NCBI GenBank assembly: GCA_029891385.1
Contig: CM057228.1
Coordinates: 36,521,023-36,585,022 of the forward strand
From: Erythroxylum novogranatense
Lineage: Eukaryota; Streptophyta; Magnoliopsida; Malpighiales; Erythroxylaceae
DNA: 64,000 bases
Reading direction: 5' to 3'
The translations under genes were made by a program, and so were the position numbers. This document shows positions 11,356-20,972 of this stretch, piece by piece. Below the pieces are notes generated by a model, which was not told the origin of the DNA, searched no databases, and saw only the letters and a program-made list of their open reading frames with translations. Each line of letters starts with the position of its first letter. Within the stretch, counting starts at the first letter, position 1.

Positions 11356-11408
11356 GTTGGGTGAACCATCGATGATGGTTTCTCATTGAGTTCGCAAACT
11401 CACCCAAC
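11356..11408 (+). other. 53-nt three-way-junction fold in LTR
   Basis: An outer stem GTTGGGT/ACCCAAC encloses two hairpins: AACCATC-GAT-GATGGTT (7 bp, 3-nt loop) and GAGTT-CGCA-AACTC (5 bp, 4-nt loop). Copies of identical 53-nt length lie at 26,905-26,957, 36,728-36,780, 54,220-54,272 and 58,646-58,698. Confidence 0.7.
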
Positions 11409-11824
11409 ATTGCAATATATTTTCGAGGCGATGTCGATGGGACTCTAGCTCCGTGATAGACATTTCTGCAGTGAGAGTTCGTGATCAAGTGCGTGATGGA
11501 TCATGGTCGGTCGGTGGGGTGACTTTTGAGTTGATTTTGGGATGACCTAGTATAGACGTTTTTATCAGTTTCCCTTTTTGGATTTTTGTATTTTGCCTGT
11601 AGGGGACTGATAGACTTGTCTATATTTTGGACTGATTTTATGAAACGAAAGAATTATTATGGTTTTAATTTCAGTGAATTTCTTAATGCGGTTTATTTAT
11701 ATTGATGCCATGCGAGTGTTTAGTGATAGTTGCGATCGTAGCACTCCCTTAGTGTAGGATATACGTCGGAACGACCCACGGGCGTCCCGGTGTGTACCCT
11801 ACGGTGAGGGGGCACTACATTATA

Positions 11825-12741
11825 AATGTCATTGATTGAATCAATAACTAGTGGCGCAACTCTAATATGATTAAACTTAGAACAAAGTAGATATTAATTC
11901 TATGCTTTATGTCTAATTGAAATATTAGTTGATGAAAGTATCGAATTATATGATATAATCATGCACGGAAAGGTTAGTTAAAACTACGTTGACATTCCTA
12001 AATATTTGGGTGGTCATGATGCATTGCTAGATGTCAATCTTAATCTATAATTATAAATTGCTTAAATGGAGAATTAAGATAAATTAAAAAGAAGTTTTAA
12101 TTTATCTATTTTAATTATGAATTAGAATTAGAATTAGAATTATAATCATTACCAACTTATTTGGGAACCCAATAGGTCTCACATAAGAGAGCAAAGTTAT
12201 TTTAATCAAGTTAGACTTCATTGTAAAGTTTGAGAAATTTTATGATTAAGATGAGATATTTAATACATAAGGATCAATATGAGATATTGAATCTAATTGG
12301 AATAATTGTTATTTAATTAGAGTTGTTTGTAATACTAATTAAATTTCAATTTAAATTAGAATTAAATTTTAATTAAATTACTAAAATGTTCAAAACCTAT
12401 TATAAATAGGTTTAAGCTCTATAGAGCATGCACTTCTTGCTAACCCTTTCTGTAAGAGTTATAAAATTCTCTTAACCCATTCTATGGATATTGTTAGAAG
12501 TCGAATATTTGTGCAACTATGGTGGTTGAGACGGATCAATTTTAGAAATGATTTGAGGGATATGACAAGACAAAAATCAAACTTTGGAATAAGATACGAA
12601 TTAAGTTTCCACTTTATTATAATTTATGTTAATCATTTTATAGAATTAAAGAGCTTTTGGTTTTCAGGAAACTAATTTGTTAAAATGTTTCATATTTATT
12701 CTGCTGCGGCTAGGATTGGATCTCATCCTAATTTTGCAACA
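11825..12741 (+). repeat. Probable old Copia-type LTR, right part
   Basis: Sequence after the solo LTR resumes the interrupted host sequence. It shows features common in plant Copia LTRs: a TATA-like ATTATAAATAGG (about 12,398-12,410), then TTTCAGG and TCTGCTGCGG shortly before a possible CAACA terminus near 12,741. The body is AT-rich, and no primer site is evident right after it. A 63-codon frame at 12,484-12,675 lies within the LTR and is probably incidental. Confidence 0.4.
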
Positions 12742-12901
12742 TTTTCACCAATGAGAGAGAGAGGGTCACAAACAACAGCAGTACAATGATGCCAAACTAG
12801 TGTCAATAACTAGACCTCTCCTTAGATGTTACCAGCGACAAAATTTGAACCATAATAACTTATGTTAGCCAATGTCGACATCCTAATCCCTATTCACTTT
12901 A

Positions 12902-13109
12902 TGTTACTAATAAAAATGAAGAATAGAAGAGATAAGGGAAGAAAGGAGAAAGGGGAGAGTCGCAGAGAGAGAACAGAGAACTTAGAGAGGGAGAGAGAGG
13001 GAGAGAGAGAGAGACATAAACATTGGCTAATTCATATCTTTGAGGGAAACAGTTACAATTCTTATAGTCGATACAGCTGTGTACTAGCTATGATATTTTT
13101 TCCGTAACA
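12902..13109 (-). repeat. TRIM 3' LTR (208 bp)
   Basis: It matches 13,856-14,061 through its length. Differences include scattered substitutions and the length of the GA-rich microsatellite (about 12,955-13,012). On the minus strand it starts TGTTACGGAAAAAATATCAT. Confidence 0.9.
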
Positions 13110-13127
13110 ATTCCTTCTCCTTTAGAA
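13110..13127 (-). promoter_or_regulatory. TRIM polypurine tract
   Basis: The minus strand reads TTCTAAAGGAGAAGGAAT directly before the 3' LTR, the expected primer for plus-strand DNA synthesis. It is preceded by AACCTTGAGGACAAGGTT (about 13,128-13,145), a sequence also typical of the end of chromovirus Gypsy elements, which points to a Gypsy ancestor. Confidence 0.75.
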
Positions 13128-13143
13128 AACCTTGTCCTCAAGG

Positions 13144-13854
13144 TTATGGAGGTTTACAGAATGGACAGAAAATGAATAATATGATTTTCTTGATTTTATT
13201 TTCACCACCCATCTGCTTCACGACATCACTAGCAATTGCTTCTGCAAAGCTCACAATCTGCTCATTTAATAGAACTCCAAAATCAGATGAAATATTTCTA
13301 TACTTTTCAGGGTCACTCTGTATGTTACTCTTAACGAAATCAAGAGGAGTAATCGTCATATGGGTTAGACCATAGCTGAGAAGACCACCAGCTATATAAG
13401 CAGAGTAGGAAGCTAGAGAGTACATCTCGATCTTACTAGGCTCGCTAGGAGAGGGGACAACTAAGGAACCATAAGAGGTGACATCTTTGTTATTCATGAG
13501 TGGGGTGGACTCTATAGCCAAAAACTTTATGTAGTCCTTCTCTTGTATGGGTTGTTGGTTTTGATTCGTGAGTTCTGAAGTAACTGCAATAGTAGCTTCC
13601 GTTTCCATCCGTGTCTCCGAAATACTCTGAGATTTCGGGTCTACTACTCCATCCTCTCCTCCTATTTTTGGTAACGATTGTATAATCACACTTCTCAAGT
13701 CCGTCATTTCCTTTTCCACCTTTTCTAATCTGGTATTCATTTCTGAAAACAGTCTTTCCATCAATCCTTTCAGATTATCCTCCATTTTACGTAATTCAAC
13801 ACTTCTAGTACCTTCAACCATGTTGTCTCCTAGATTCGAATGCTCTGATACCAT
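13144..13854 (-). CDS. Gag-like / mitochondrial phosphate carrier chimeric ORF
   Basis: This is an uninterrupted 236-codon frame filling the element. The nominal ATG overlaps the primer site, so translation may start later (M12 or M24). Residues about 20-65 are charged and likely coiled coil (LRKMEDNLKGLMERLFSEM), as in Gypsy gag N-termini. Residues about 131-199 (13,258-13,464) resemble plant mitochondrial phosphate carriers (PHT3 type, inner-membrane Pi import): PSPSEPSKIEMYS, then GLTHMTITPLDFVK, which includes the PxDxxK carrier signature, then DPEKYRNISSDFGVLLNEQ. Only about one transmembrane repeat's start is present, so no transport activity is expected. The last 37 residues are unrecognised. 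The open frame could be chance survival in a young copy. Confidence 0.8.
   Translation of the reverse strand: MVSEHSNLGDNMVEGTRSVELRKMEDNLKGLMERLFSEMNTRLEKVEKEMTDLRSVIIQSLPKIGGEDGVVDPKSQSISETRMETEATIAVTSELTNQNQQPIQEKDYIKFLAIESTPLMNNKDVTSYGSLVVPSPSEPSKIEMYSLASYSAYIAGGLLSYGLTHMTITPLDFVKSNIQSDPEKYRNISSDFGVLLNEQIVSFAEAIASDVVKQMGGENKIKKIILFIFCPFCKPP
13842..13853 (-). promoter_or_regulatory. TRIM primer binding site
   Basis: TGGTATCAGAGC, complementary to the 3' end of initiator tRNA-Met, lies two bases after the 5' LTR end. It fixes the element's orientation as minus. Confidence 0.9.
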
Positions 13855-13855
13855 T

Positions 13856-14061
13856 TGTTACTAGTAAAAATGAAGAATAGAAGAGAGAAGGGAAGAAAGG
13901 AGAAACGGGAGAATCGCAGAGAGAGAATAAAGAACTTACAAACAGAGAGAGAGAGAGAGAGAGAGACACAAACATTGGCTAATTCATATCTTTGAGGGAA
14001 ACGGTTACAATTCTTATAGTCGATACAGCTGTGTACTAGCTATCATATTTTTTCCGTAACA
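13856..14061 (-). repeat. TRIM 5' LTR (206 bp)
   Basis: This is the second LTR, ending ...CTAGTAACA on the minus strand immediately before the primer site. It contains a GA-dinucleotide run (about 13,943-13,966). Confidence 0.9.
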
Positions 14062-14387
14062 CTTTGACTCCTTGATCATAGGTATTACATAGCAAAAACT
14101 ATCCTTTTTGCCAAAAGGAAAACACAAAATTGATGTTAAGATTACTCTTTCATATTTGTGAGTGTGTTTTTACATCCAAGTTCACAAAACACATAAACAA
14201 ACAACCATAAGGAAAAAATAAGTCTAATGTTAGTCAATGATGGGGATTTTAAGTGATGGCCTTGGTGACTTCTTTTGATTTAGTGCTTTTGTTAAATCTT
14301 TAAGGGATCTTATTAGTGACTAAAAATATTTTTTTTGGATAATTTAAACTTTTTAGACATGAATTAAAATAACTTTTTGTTCCCTTA

Positions 14388-14435
14388 AAAATGAAACTGT
14401 GAAGCTGTTAAAACAAAGTTTCACAGTTTCATTTT
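14388..14435. repeat. Perfect 16-bp inverted repeat
   Basis: AAAATGAAACTGTGAA (14,388-14,403) and its exact reverse complement (14,420-14,435) are separated by 16 nt. No terminator-like T tract follows in a useful place. It may be a decayed fold-back element. Confidence 0.8.
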
Positions 14436-15540
14436 GGAACCACTAAAATAACTCACATTTTTCAACTAAAGAAGATGGCCAATGTATTTCTCTAATTATG
14501 ACAAATATTTCTTCCTAAATCGAAAGTTAAACTGATAAGATAAAATGTTTAAAGTGTAAAAAGTTCCATCGATATAGATAGCCATAAAATTAGTTAAAGA
14601 TTAAATAAATTTAAAATAATTTGAAAATAATTAAAGAAGACTATCCTTACTTATTGAAAATGGAGATTATTAAATAAAATTAATCAATTTTTTTGGTTTA
14701 TAAAACCATTAGTTTACTGAAAAGTGATTTATCGATTTTAACAACAAAATTATTAAACTAAATCAAACTAGAAAGTTAAAAAGTAAACTAAAAAGTTGAT
14801 TAATTTAATATTTTATTCTAAAATTAGTTGAACTGGTTCAGTTTTAAAACATTGCATTAAACTATATAAGAAAAACCAGTATTTGATCTATCAAAAACAA
14901 CACTTTGTCAAAGGAATATTGACAATTAATATTTTCATTAAATGTTGAAATCTTAATAAGATAAGATTATTAATTTTAAACCAATGGCTAGCCTAAAATT
15001 ACATGACAATCAAAATAAGTATTTTAATTTCAAAACAATGGATAAAACTCATGTTTCTTAGAATATAAGTAATATCATGTTGTAATATTAATGTTATATT
15101 AAATACAAATGAAAAATTAAATCGAAACATACTTGCTAATAGTAAAACAAAATCACTTACAGACTTTAAGGGTCATTTTACAAAATTCCTCTAGTTTTCT
15201 TCTCTAAATCTTCTAAATGAATTAACAAGATGATATTATTTATCATTTTATTTTCTTGTATTTTTTCATTTTATTATTTGATGTTGTTATATATTTTAAA
15301 ATAAAAGAAAACTTTTTATATAAAATTATTGAAATCACTTCAACTGTTTATATCGTTGGAATAATTACCAATATTGAATTTCATTAGGGATGTAATTTCT
15401 ATTCAAAGATGGGCTATTACAAAAGGTTCCAAATGCAATGTTTTATTAAAGTAACCTATAGTATGCTTATAGTTATTTCAATTTACAGATACTTGCCGTA
15501 AGATTTGTTTTTATTTTTTTTACTTACTATTAGCATGGTT
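14436..15540. other. Unassigned AT-rich stretch
   Basis: No coding or repeat signature could be supported. Long A/T runs and short frames only. The right part may belong to the 5' LTR of the Gypsy element that starts near 15,751, but its TG start is not visible. Confidence 0.4.
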
Positions 15541-15747
15541 GTCAAGTGTCAAAGGGCCATTTATCAAGTCTGTTAGGTTATTGTAGGAAGCTGAGTATCT
15601 CAGGGATGTTTCTTCTCTAGTGGGGGATTTGGACTATATCCTTAATCTGGGCCCTTTCTTTTTTAGAGAGGATATCATTATCAAGACAACCTTTAGATTT
15701 TTCCCTAATTTCCATTTGTTCCTATATCGCTTGTTTTTACTATTACA
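15541..15747 (+). repeat. 3' end of a decayed Gypsy LTR
   Basis: This sequence ends TATTACA three bases before a tRNA-iMet-like primer site (TGGCATCAGAGC, 15,751-15,762). Adjacency to the primer site and the gag that follows make it the end of the 5' LTR. The LTR start is not identified. Confidence 0.5.
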
Positions 15748-15750
15748 TTT

Positions 15751-15762
15751 TGGCATCAGAGC
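15751..15762 (+). promoter_or_regulatory. Primer binding site of Gypsy relic
   Basis: TGGCATCAGAGC has one mismatch to the canonical TGGTATCAGAGC. A candidate gag ATG (ATGGTGGCC, 15,771) follows. Confidence 0.7.
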
Positions 15763-15770
15763 AGGTTATA

Positions 15771-16317
15771 ATGGTGGCCACATTGGAAACCAGACTCAGT
15801 TGTGTGGAGAGGGAGATAGCTTGGAATTTAGATGAGAGATAAGAAGATGGAGAAATTATTGATGTAAATAAATGCTAAGTTTAGGAGGTATTAAAAGCTA
15901 TTAACCAAGAGAAAAAGTTTAAGGAGAAGAAGAAACTCATCTTATTGCATTCAGAGGAGAAGGAATTACCTTGACAATAACGATATATTAAGAATTAAGG
16001 TTATTTACCCCCTTTCTTATCTAAAGTTAGTCACAGATCTTGGCTAAAGATTTGATAAGTCTTTATTTGATGACCTCATTGCTGAACTATTGCACCTAAA
16101 GTAACTTGGTGTTGTTGAGGAGTACATGGAAAACTTTGATGAACTAAGTGTTAAAGCTAACTTAGATAGTTTTATAACATTTAGTTGTTACTTAGGTGGA
16201 TTAAAGGGATATTTGAAAAAGGTTGTATGGATACTCAAACCTAAAATAGTTTATGAAGCTATGATGCTAACTAGATTACATGATAGTATCCTTAGGGATT
16301 ACAAGGAACTCACCTAG
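15771..16317 (+). pseudogene. Ty3/Gypsy gag relic
   Basis: Translation from 15,771 gives MVATLETRLSCVEREI, a typical short coiled-coil start. After a decayed middle, 16,064-16,317 gives FDDLIAELLHLK, then GVVEEYMENFDEL, then LGGLKGYLKKVV, LKPKIVYEAMMLTRLHD. This matches the order of the retrotransposon gag (capsid) domain of chromovirus-type Gypsy elements: ELxxLxQxGSVEEYxxxFE, GGLxxxI, PxxLxEAxxLA. A stop near 16,102 and other frame breaks show it is dead. The capsid would package element RNA. Confidence 0.85.
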
Positions 16318-16879
16318 CCACCAATAGCCGCAACCAATCTAAGTATTTTCCAAACCCTAAGTACTCCATAAACTGTTGTCACTCCCATAATCAAATTACC
16401 TTCTTCTCGTGTTAAAAAATATTTAATAAAAAAGCTACTCTATAAAACCCCCATTTCAGAACAATCAAATAGTCAAAGTTGATTATTATACCAACCCATT
16501 AAACCCGAAATCACACTTAACTTCCACCAAGTTAAACATAAACTCATCCATAAGAAAAATCATATACATAACCCTACATAAAAAAATAGAAACACAAGAA
16601 TAGTAGACTAGACTACTTTAACTGAAAGAAGATCGAAGGATCTTTATATCTCATGTGGAGAAAAATATAACTAAATCATATATGTAAAAACACGAAGTTG
16701 ATTGCCTTGATCGTACAAGAGGATGTAGAGGAGGAAGAAGTTGAAAGATCCATAAAAGTAGGGACTGACAATCAAAACTACAAGTTTGTAGAGATAGATG
16801 GTGAGGAGAATATAGAGGAAGTTCATGTGTCATTGTATGAAATACAGTGCGGGTAAGGCGTTTTATTAAGAGATTATAG

Positions 16880-17205
16880 ATACTTATAGTACACATAATT
16901 TTTTGAGTGCTAAGTTGGTGAAAGTTTGGGGTCTAAATTATTAGGTGGTTAAGAGATATAATGTCATAGTTGCTAACGAGGAGACAGTGGATGTTACCTA
17001 TTACTGCAAGAACTAGAAGTAGACATGTGGCAATGATGTATTTCACACATATTTTCTCATACCACCATTTTTTAATCACCATGCCACATTAGATATGCAC
17101 TGGTTGAGACTATTGGGTTCTATAGAGTGGGATTATGAAAATCTTTCGATGAAATTCATTCATATTGGAAAAACAATGCCTTTTAAGGGAATAGGGGCAA
17201 ATTAG
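16880..17205 (+). pseudogene. Gypsy aspartic protease region relic
   Basis: Frames combine to give THNFLSAKLVKVWGL (expected after the DSGST active site of retropepsins) and, further on, LDMHWLRLLGSIEWDYENLS, then MKFIHIGKTMPFKG. The second block matches the conserved ILGxxWLxxLGPIxWDFxxLTMxF that follows the protease in plant Gypsy polyproteins. The active-site DSG itself is not preserved, and stops interrupt the frame. Confidence 0.75.
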
Positions 17206-17499
17206 AGTTGTTTGGTGCTGAAGCTTAGTATTATAATTCTATTATGAAGTCCTTTGTCTCAAAACTTGTGGACAAAGTACGTCGTAATGAATTAGAACTT
17301 ATTGACCAAAAAATAACATGACCAACTCGAGGGGTTACTCAATGCTTTTACAATGGCTTTCCAAGAGCCATATGGTTGACCACCCTCTAGGCTATAAGAT
17401 CATAAATACCTATCATTGAAGGATCCTTACCTGCCTATAGATATCCTCATATACAGAAAGGATTCATTAAATATTGTTAGATGAATTGTTACAAGTTAG

Positions 17500-18254
17500 A
17501 TTAATATGAGAGAGAACTAGTCCTTTTATAGCTCCCTTTGTGCTAGTAAAAAAGAAAAATGGCACAAAGAGGTTAAACCAAGATAAATTTCCTATGTCAT
17601 TGATTGCAAAACTGCTTGATGAGCTAGACAATGTAGCTTTCTTCTAAAATCGATGTTAAATCAAGATATCATAAAATTTGGACAGTTTTTGAGGACAACC
17701 TAAAAATTGTTTTAAAAACATTTTTGGATCATTATAAGTTGCTTGTGATGCCATTCGGTCTGACTAATGCACCTGTAACATTCCAGGAAATAATGAACTT
17801 TATTTTTAGACCTTTCCAATAACAGTATATGTTGGTACTTTTTGATGATATTTTAGTTTATGGTAAGACATGGGAAAGTCATTTATAACACTTACATAAT
17901 GTTTTCATGAGTTATAACAACATAGATTTTGTTTCCAATAGGGAAAAATGTAGTTTTGGCAAGGGTCACTTTAACTAATTAGGTCATATTATTTCTAAAT
18001 ATGGTGTGTTGATGGATGTTAGGAAAACTAATGATGTCCTCAATTGGCCAATTCCTACAAATGTGAACTGCATGTTCCTTTGCGTTGCAGGGTATTATCA
18101 TAAGTTTATCAATAATTTTGATAAGATAGATGCTACAGTCACTCAACTACTGAAGAAAAATACTTTTCAGCGGGGATGTCACTACCTAAATAATCTTCAA
18201 AAATATCAAGCTAGCATTGACTCAAGCTCTTGTGCTCATTTTACTAGATTTTAA
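17500..18254 (+). pseudogene. Gypsy reverse transcriptase relic
   Basis: Landmarks in order are SPFIAPFVLVKKKNGTKRL, DKFPMSLIAKLLDELDN, MPFGLTNAPVTFQEIMN (frame changes before it) and the catalytic palm LFDDILVY at 17,838-17,861. LGHIISKYGVLMD and the connection segment AGYYHKFINNFDKI follow. About 20 residues between KKKNG and DKFP are missing compared with family members, and several stops and frameshifts are present. The enzyme would copy element RNA into cDNA from the iMet primer. Confidence 0.9.
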
Positions 18255-18255
18255 A

Positions 18256-18509
18256 AAGGTATTCAAGTTAGAGGTCAATGATTTAGGCTCAAGTATTTGG
18301 TGTTATGTTCATCAAAGATCATCATCCAATTGTATATTATAGTACAATTATGGGACCATGTTATCATGAACTATCTGTTTATGAAAAATAATTACTTACC
18401 TTAGTATGTGTTGTAAAATGATCTCTTATTTACTAGGATGCAAATTCATCATTTTTATAGACCAATAGTGTCTTAAATATTTTTTGGAGCAACTTATGAC
18501 TACCAAATT
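18256..18509 (+). pseudogene. Gypsy RNase H relic, interrupted by solo LTR
   Basis: LSVYEK, LLTLVCVVK and TNSVLNIF correspond to the conserved LSxYEKELLAIVxAVxKWRxYL and TDxxSLKxxL stretches of Gypsy RNase H. The frame has many stops. Reading stops at 18,509, where a solo LTR was inserted with TSD AAATT, and resumes at 20,973. Confidence 0.75.
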
Positions 18510-18604
18510 TGTTGGACCCCGATTTCAAAAGCCAACTCTTGCTCTGATATCAAACATGTTGGACCCCGTTTCTGGAGCCCAACTCCTTGCTTTGATACCA
18601 AACA
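18510..18604 (-). repeat. Two extra PBS + LTR-end units (47 and 48 bp)
   Basis: Units 18,510-18,556 and 18,557-18,604 each pair a primer-site-like sequence (GGTATCAAAGC or GATATCAGAGC on the minus strand) with a short LTR 3' end closing in CCAACA. They repeat the terminus of the main LTR at 18,605. Confidence 0.85.
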
Positions 18605-19333
18605 TGTTGGACCCTATTTTCGGAGCCCAACTCTGATGTCATAAAAACGTGTGCTTTTTACCATGCAGGGTTATTTTTCAATGAACCCTCATTAACTATC
18701 ATCGATTCATATTCATGCTATGATACCACAATATGTGTTGGGCCCCATTTTCAGATTGTTCTTATACTGGAACAGTATTCTATACTCAAATTCCATCCAG
18801 AAATTGAAATTCTTAGAGACAAAAGTAACATTCTATTTCTTTATATAATTTGTATCTCTATGTCTCTAGTTTAATTTGAAACAAGAATCATCACATTCGG
18901 AGCTCTATAGATCAAGATATGCTTAAAAAGCCAAAGTATGTTCATACCCAAGTCATGCTCTTCCAACAGAACCTTTACTTTATTTCTATCAATATTTTTC
19001 AAATGAACACCAAAGGCTACTAATTTCTTTTATGGAGAGGTAGAAAAATGTATTAGGAATCTATTGATTTAAGAATCACTTCATTTGGAGGCCGGACAAA
19101 GAAGTTATGGCCAAAAGAATCAAACATGATTTTTCCCTCAATCACATGGTACCTGTTTTGGGACAATTGACATAACTTTCACTAGAGATGTTAGATTTAG
19201 GTCGTTTTTGGACGATTTCAAAGAGGAGTTCTATATCTACAACTTTTATGAAGATTAAAGAGAGATTTTGCAATATAGAAGGTCAAACATGAATCAGACG
19301 AAGGCTTGGTCATTGGCCAAAGATGGATGAGAC

Positions 19334-19533
19334 GAAGGCTTGGTCAAAAAAGCTTCAGACGAAGGCTTGGTCAATGATGCATCAGACGATGGCTTGGTCA
19401 GTGATGCATCAAACGAAGGTTTAGTCAAAGAAGCATTAGATGAAGGTTTGGTCAAAGAAGCATCAGAAGAAGGTTCAGTCAAAGAATCATTAGACGAAGG
19501 TTCAATCAAAGCTAATTCAGACAAAGGATTCAT
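19334..19533. repeat. 27-bp minisatellite
   Basis: A unit like GAAGCATCAGACGAAGGTTT plus seven more bases repeats about seven times with a strict 27-bp period. Because 27 is a multiple of three, the array is open on both strands (plus frame 19,340-19,543 gives 9-residue repeats of the ASDEGLVKE type). This is a by-product of the period; I see no sign of a real gene. Confidence 0.9.
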
Positions 19534-20972
19534 TCATAACTAAATCAGACGATGGATTATGTCATGGTTAAATTAAACGATGGATTCAGTCAAAGTTGAA
19601 TCAGATGATGGATTTAGTCAAAGTTAAATCTTATGATATGGATTCTACAGGGTTTTCCTCACATCAAATAAAGTTCTAAATCACTAACTACACTCTCCAA
19701 AGCATCTCTAATGGTTCCTATATCTATTCTAACATCACTTTCACTCATACTCTTTCCAAATTAGTTTCATTAAACTCTCAAATCTTAGCTCGTTTGACTC
19801 ATCACATTCAACTACATCTCATCATTCATAATTCCTATTTTTCCTTTCCATTATATATATATATATAATAATTCATAATCAAATGCCACTAGCGGGCAGG
19901 CGGGAGAAACCTTTAGTCAAAGTGCACTTGACATACATAATGGACCAAACTAAACCCATATAACATGTATTTCATAATTTGTAAACTTGTTGCCCAAAAT
20001 GGCATGTTCTTGAGAACATGATTTTTCATAAACATAATATCTTTCAAAAATCATTTTCATATTCTTTCTAAACTCATTTCCATCTTTTTCAAAGTCTTTT
20101 CATAAATCATTAACACAATTCATATATCAAACATATAGTAATTTATCAATTCATTCAAGAAGCAATAAATGCAAAATTTATAATGCAATTGAAATCATTA
20201 AACTTCCTTGATTAAAAGAAAACATTAGTGGCTTATTTACTCTATTATAAACATGTACCCACCTTGATTTTCTTGCTTAAAGACTTGCTCAAAATGCCTC
20301 TCCTCTTTCTCCTCTTGTCTTCCTTGATTTCCTTTAACAATGGAAAAACCCCATTCAATAGGAATCCAATTGAAAATCTCATAAAGCACAATCACTAAAA
20401 TTGGTTCTAGAATACCTAAACCCATGCATTTACTAAGCTTCATGAATTAAAATCCTTCTAAAAATTTAAAAGAATAACAATGATCTTACTCTGAATCTTC
20501 ACCAAATCAAATGATTATTGGCTCAAATGGAAGCTCTTCTTAAACAACCTCAAAATCTCTCTTGAAGGCTAAGAAAATTGAAACCCTAACTTGTTTTCTC
20601 TTATTTCTCTCCTTCTCTTCTTCTCTTCATATTTCTCTCCCTTCTTCACGACACTCTCTCTTTCTCTTTAATTTTCGTTCTTCTCTCTTCTTAAAATGCA
20701 AGATCACAATTTCTTCTAACAATTCTACCCTTAATGAATGTGAAATGCCCAATTTGCCCTTCCTTCCATGCCTTATGTCTTTTATACTTAAGTGTCTTGT
20801 CAAAAATACCCCTGAACATTCTTATAACCTTAACACTTTAATTCCATTAACCCATGAATAAATCTTACTAACTTTGACATAATTAAATAATTCCAAAATG
20901 ATCAATCTGTCAAAGCCTAAAAAATTATTTAAATCATGCTTATTCATCAAGAATAAAATTTAGGGGCCAACA

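Larger units (their letters stand above)
8860..11819 (+). mobile_element. Solo LTR, 2,960 bp, Gypsy/LARD family
   Basis: It begins TGTAGCATCCCGTTACCG and ends GGGGGCACTACA, with a perfect 5-bp TSD TTATA at 8,855-8,859 and 11,820-11,824. There is no primer site, polypurine tract or coding region inside, so it is a solo LTR left by LTR-LTR recombination. Its termini match those of the LARD LTRs at 26,428, 36,248 and 56,354. Inside are a TATA box (9,533), donor-like sites (9,780 and 10,584), a CpG-rich array (9,926-10,126), 46-bp tandem repeats (10,965-11,092) and the 53-nt fold (11,356-11,408). Confidence 0.9.
12902..14061 (-). mobile_element. TRIM-like miniature LTR retrotransposon carrying a host gene fragment
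   Basis: A complete 1,160-bp element has two similar LTRs (12,902-13,109 and 13,856-14,061; ends TGTTAC...GTAACA). On the minus strand the primer site TGGTATCAGAGC follows the 5' LTR, and a polypurine tract precedes the 3' LTR. Flanks are CTTTA (12,897-12,901) and CTTTG (14,062-14,066), an imperfect 5-bp TSD. There is no protease, RT or integrase, so it is non-autonomous. The 746-bp interior holds one open frame that joins a gag-like head to part of a mitochondrial phosphate carrier. Total size and LTR length fit the TRIM class. Confidence 0.88.
18510..20972 (-). mobile_element. Solo LTR with triplicated PBS/LTR-end unit
   Basis: It is flanked by perfect TSDs AAATT (18,505-18,509 and 20,973-20,977). 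On the minus strand the LTR starts TGTTGGCCCCTAAATTTT and ends GGGTCCAACA at 18,605. It is followed by TGTTTGGTATCAAAGC (primer-site-like) and a second LTR end (18,557), then TGTTTGATATCAGAGC and a third LTR end (18,510). It contains one copy of the ~185-bp unit that is tandemly repeated at 39,293-43,904 (here 19,160-19,290) and a 27-bp minisatellite. No coding region. Confidence 0.88.

Noticed and set aside
12862..13107. 81-codon plus-strand frame rich in Arg/Glu
   Set aside because: It is the translation of the GA microsatellite in the TRIM LTR, on the strand opposite to the element.
19340..19543. 9-residue repeat protein (DEGLVKEAS-like)
   Set aside because: The 27-bp period keeps any frame open on both strands, and the array lies in a solo LTR with no start context or homology.
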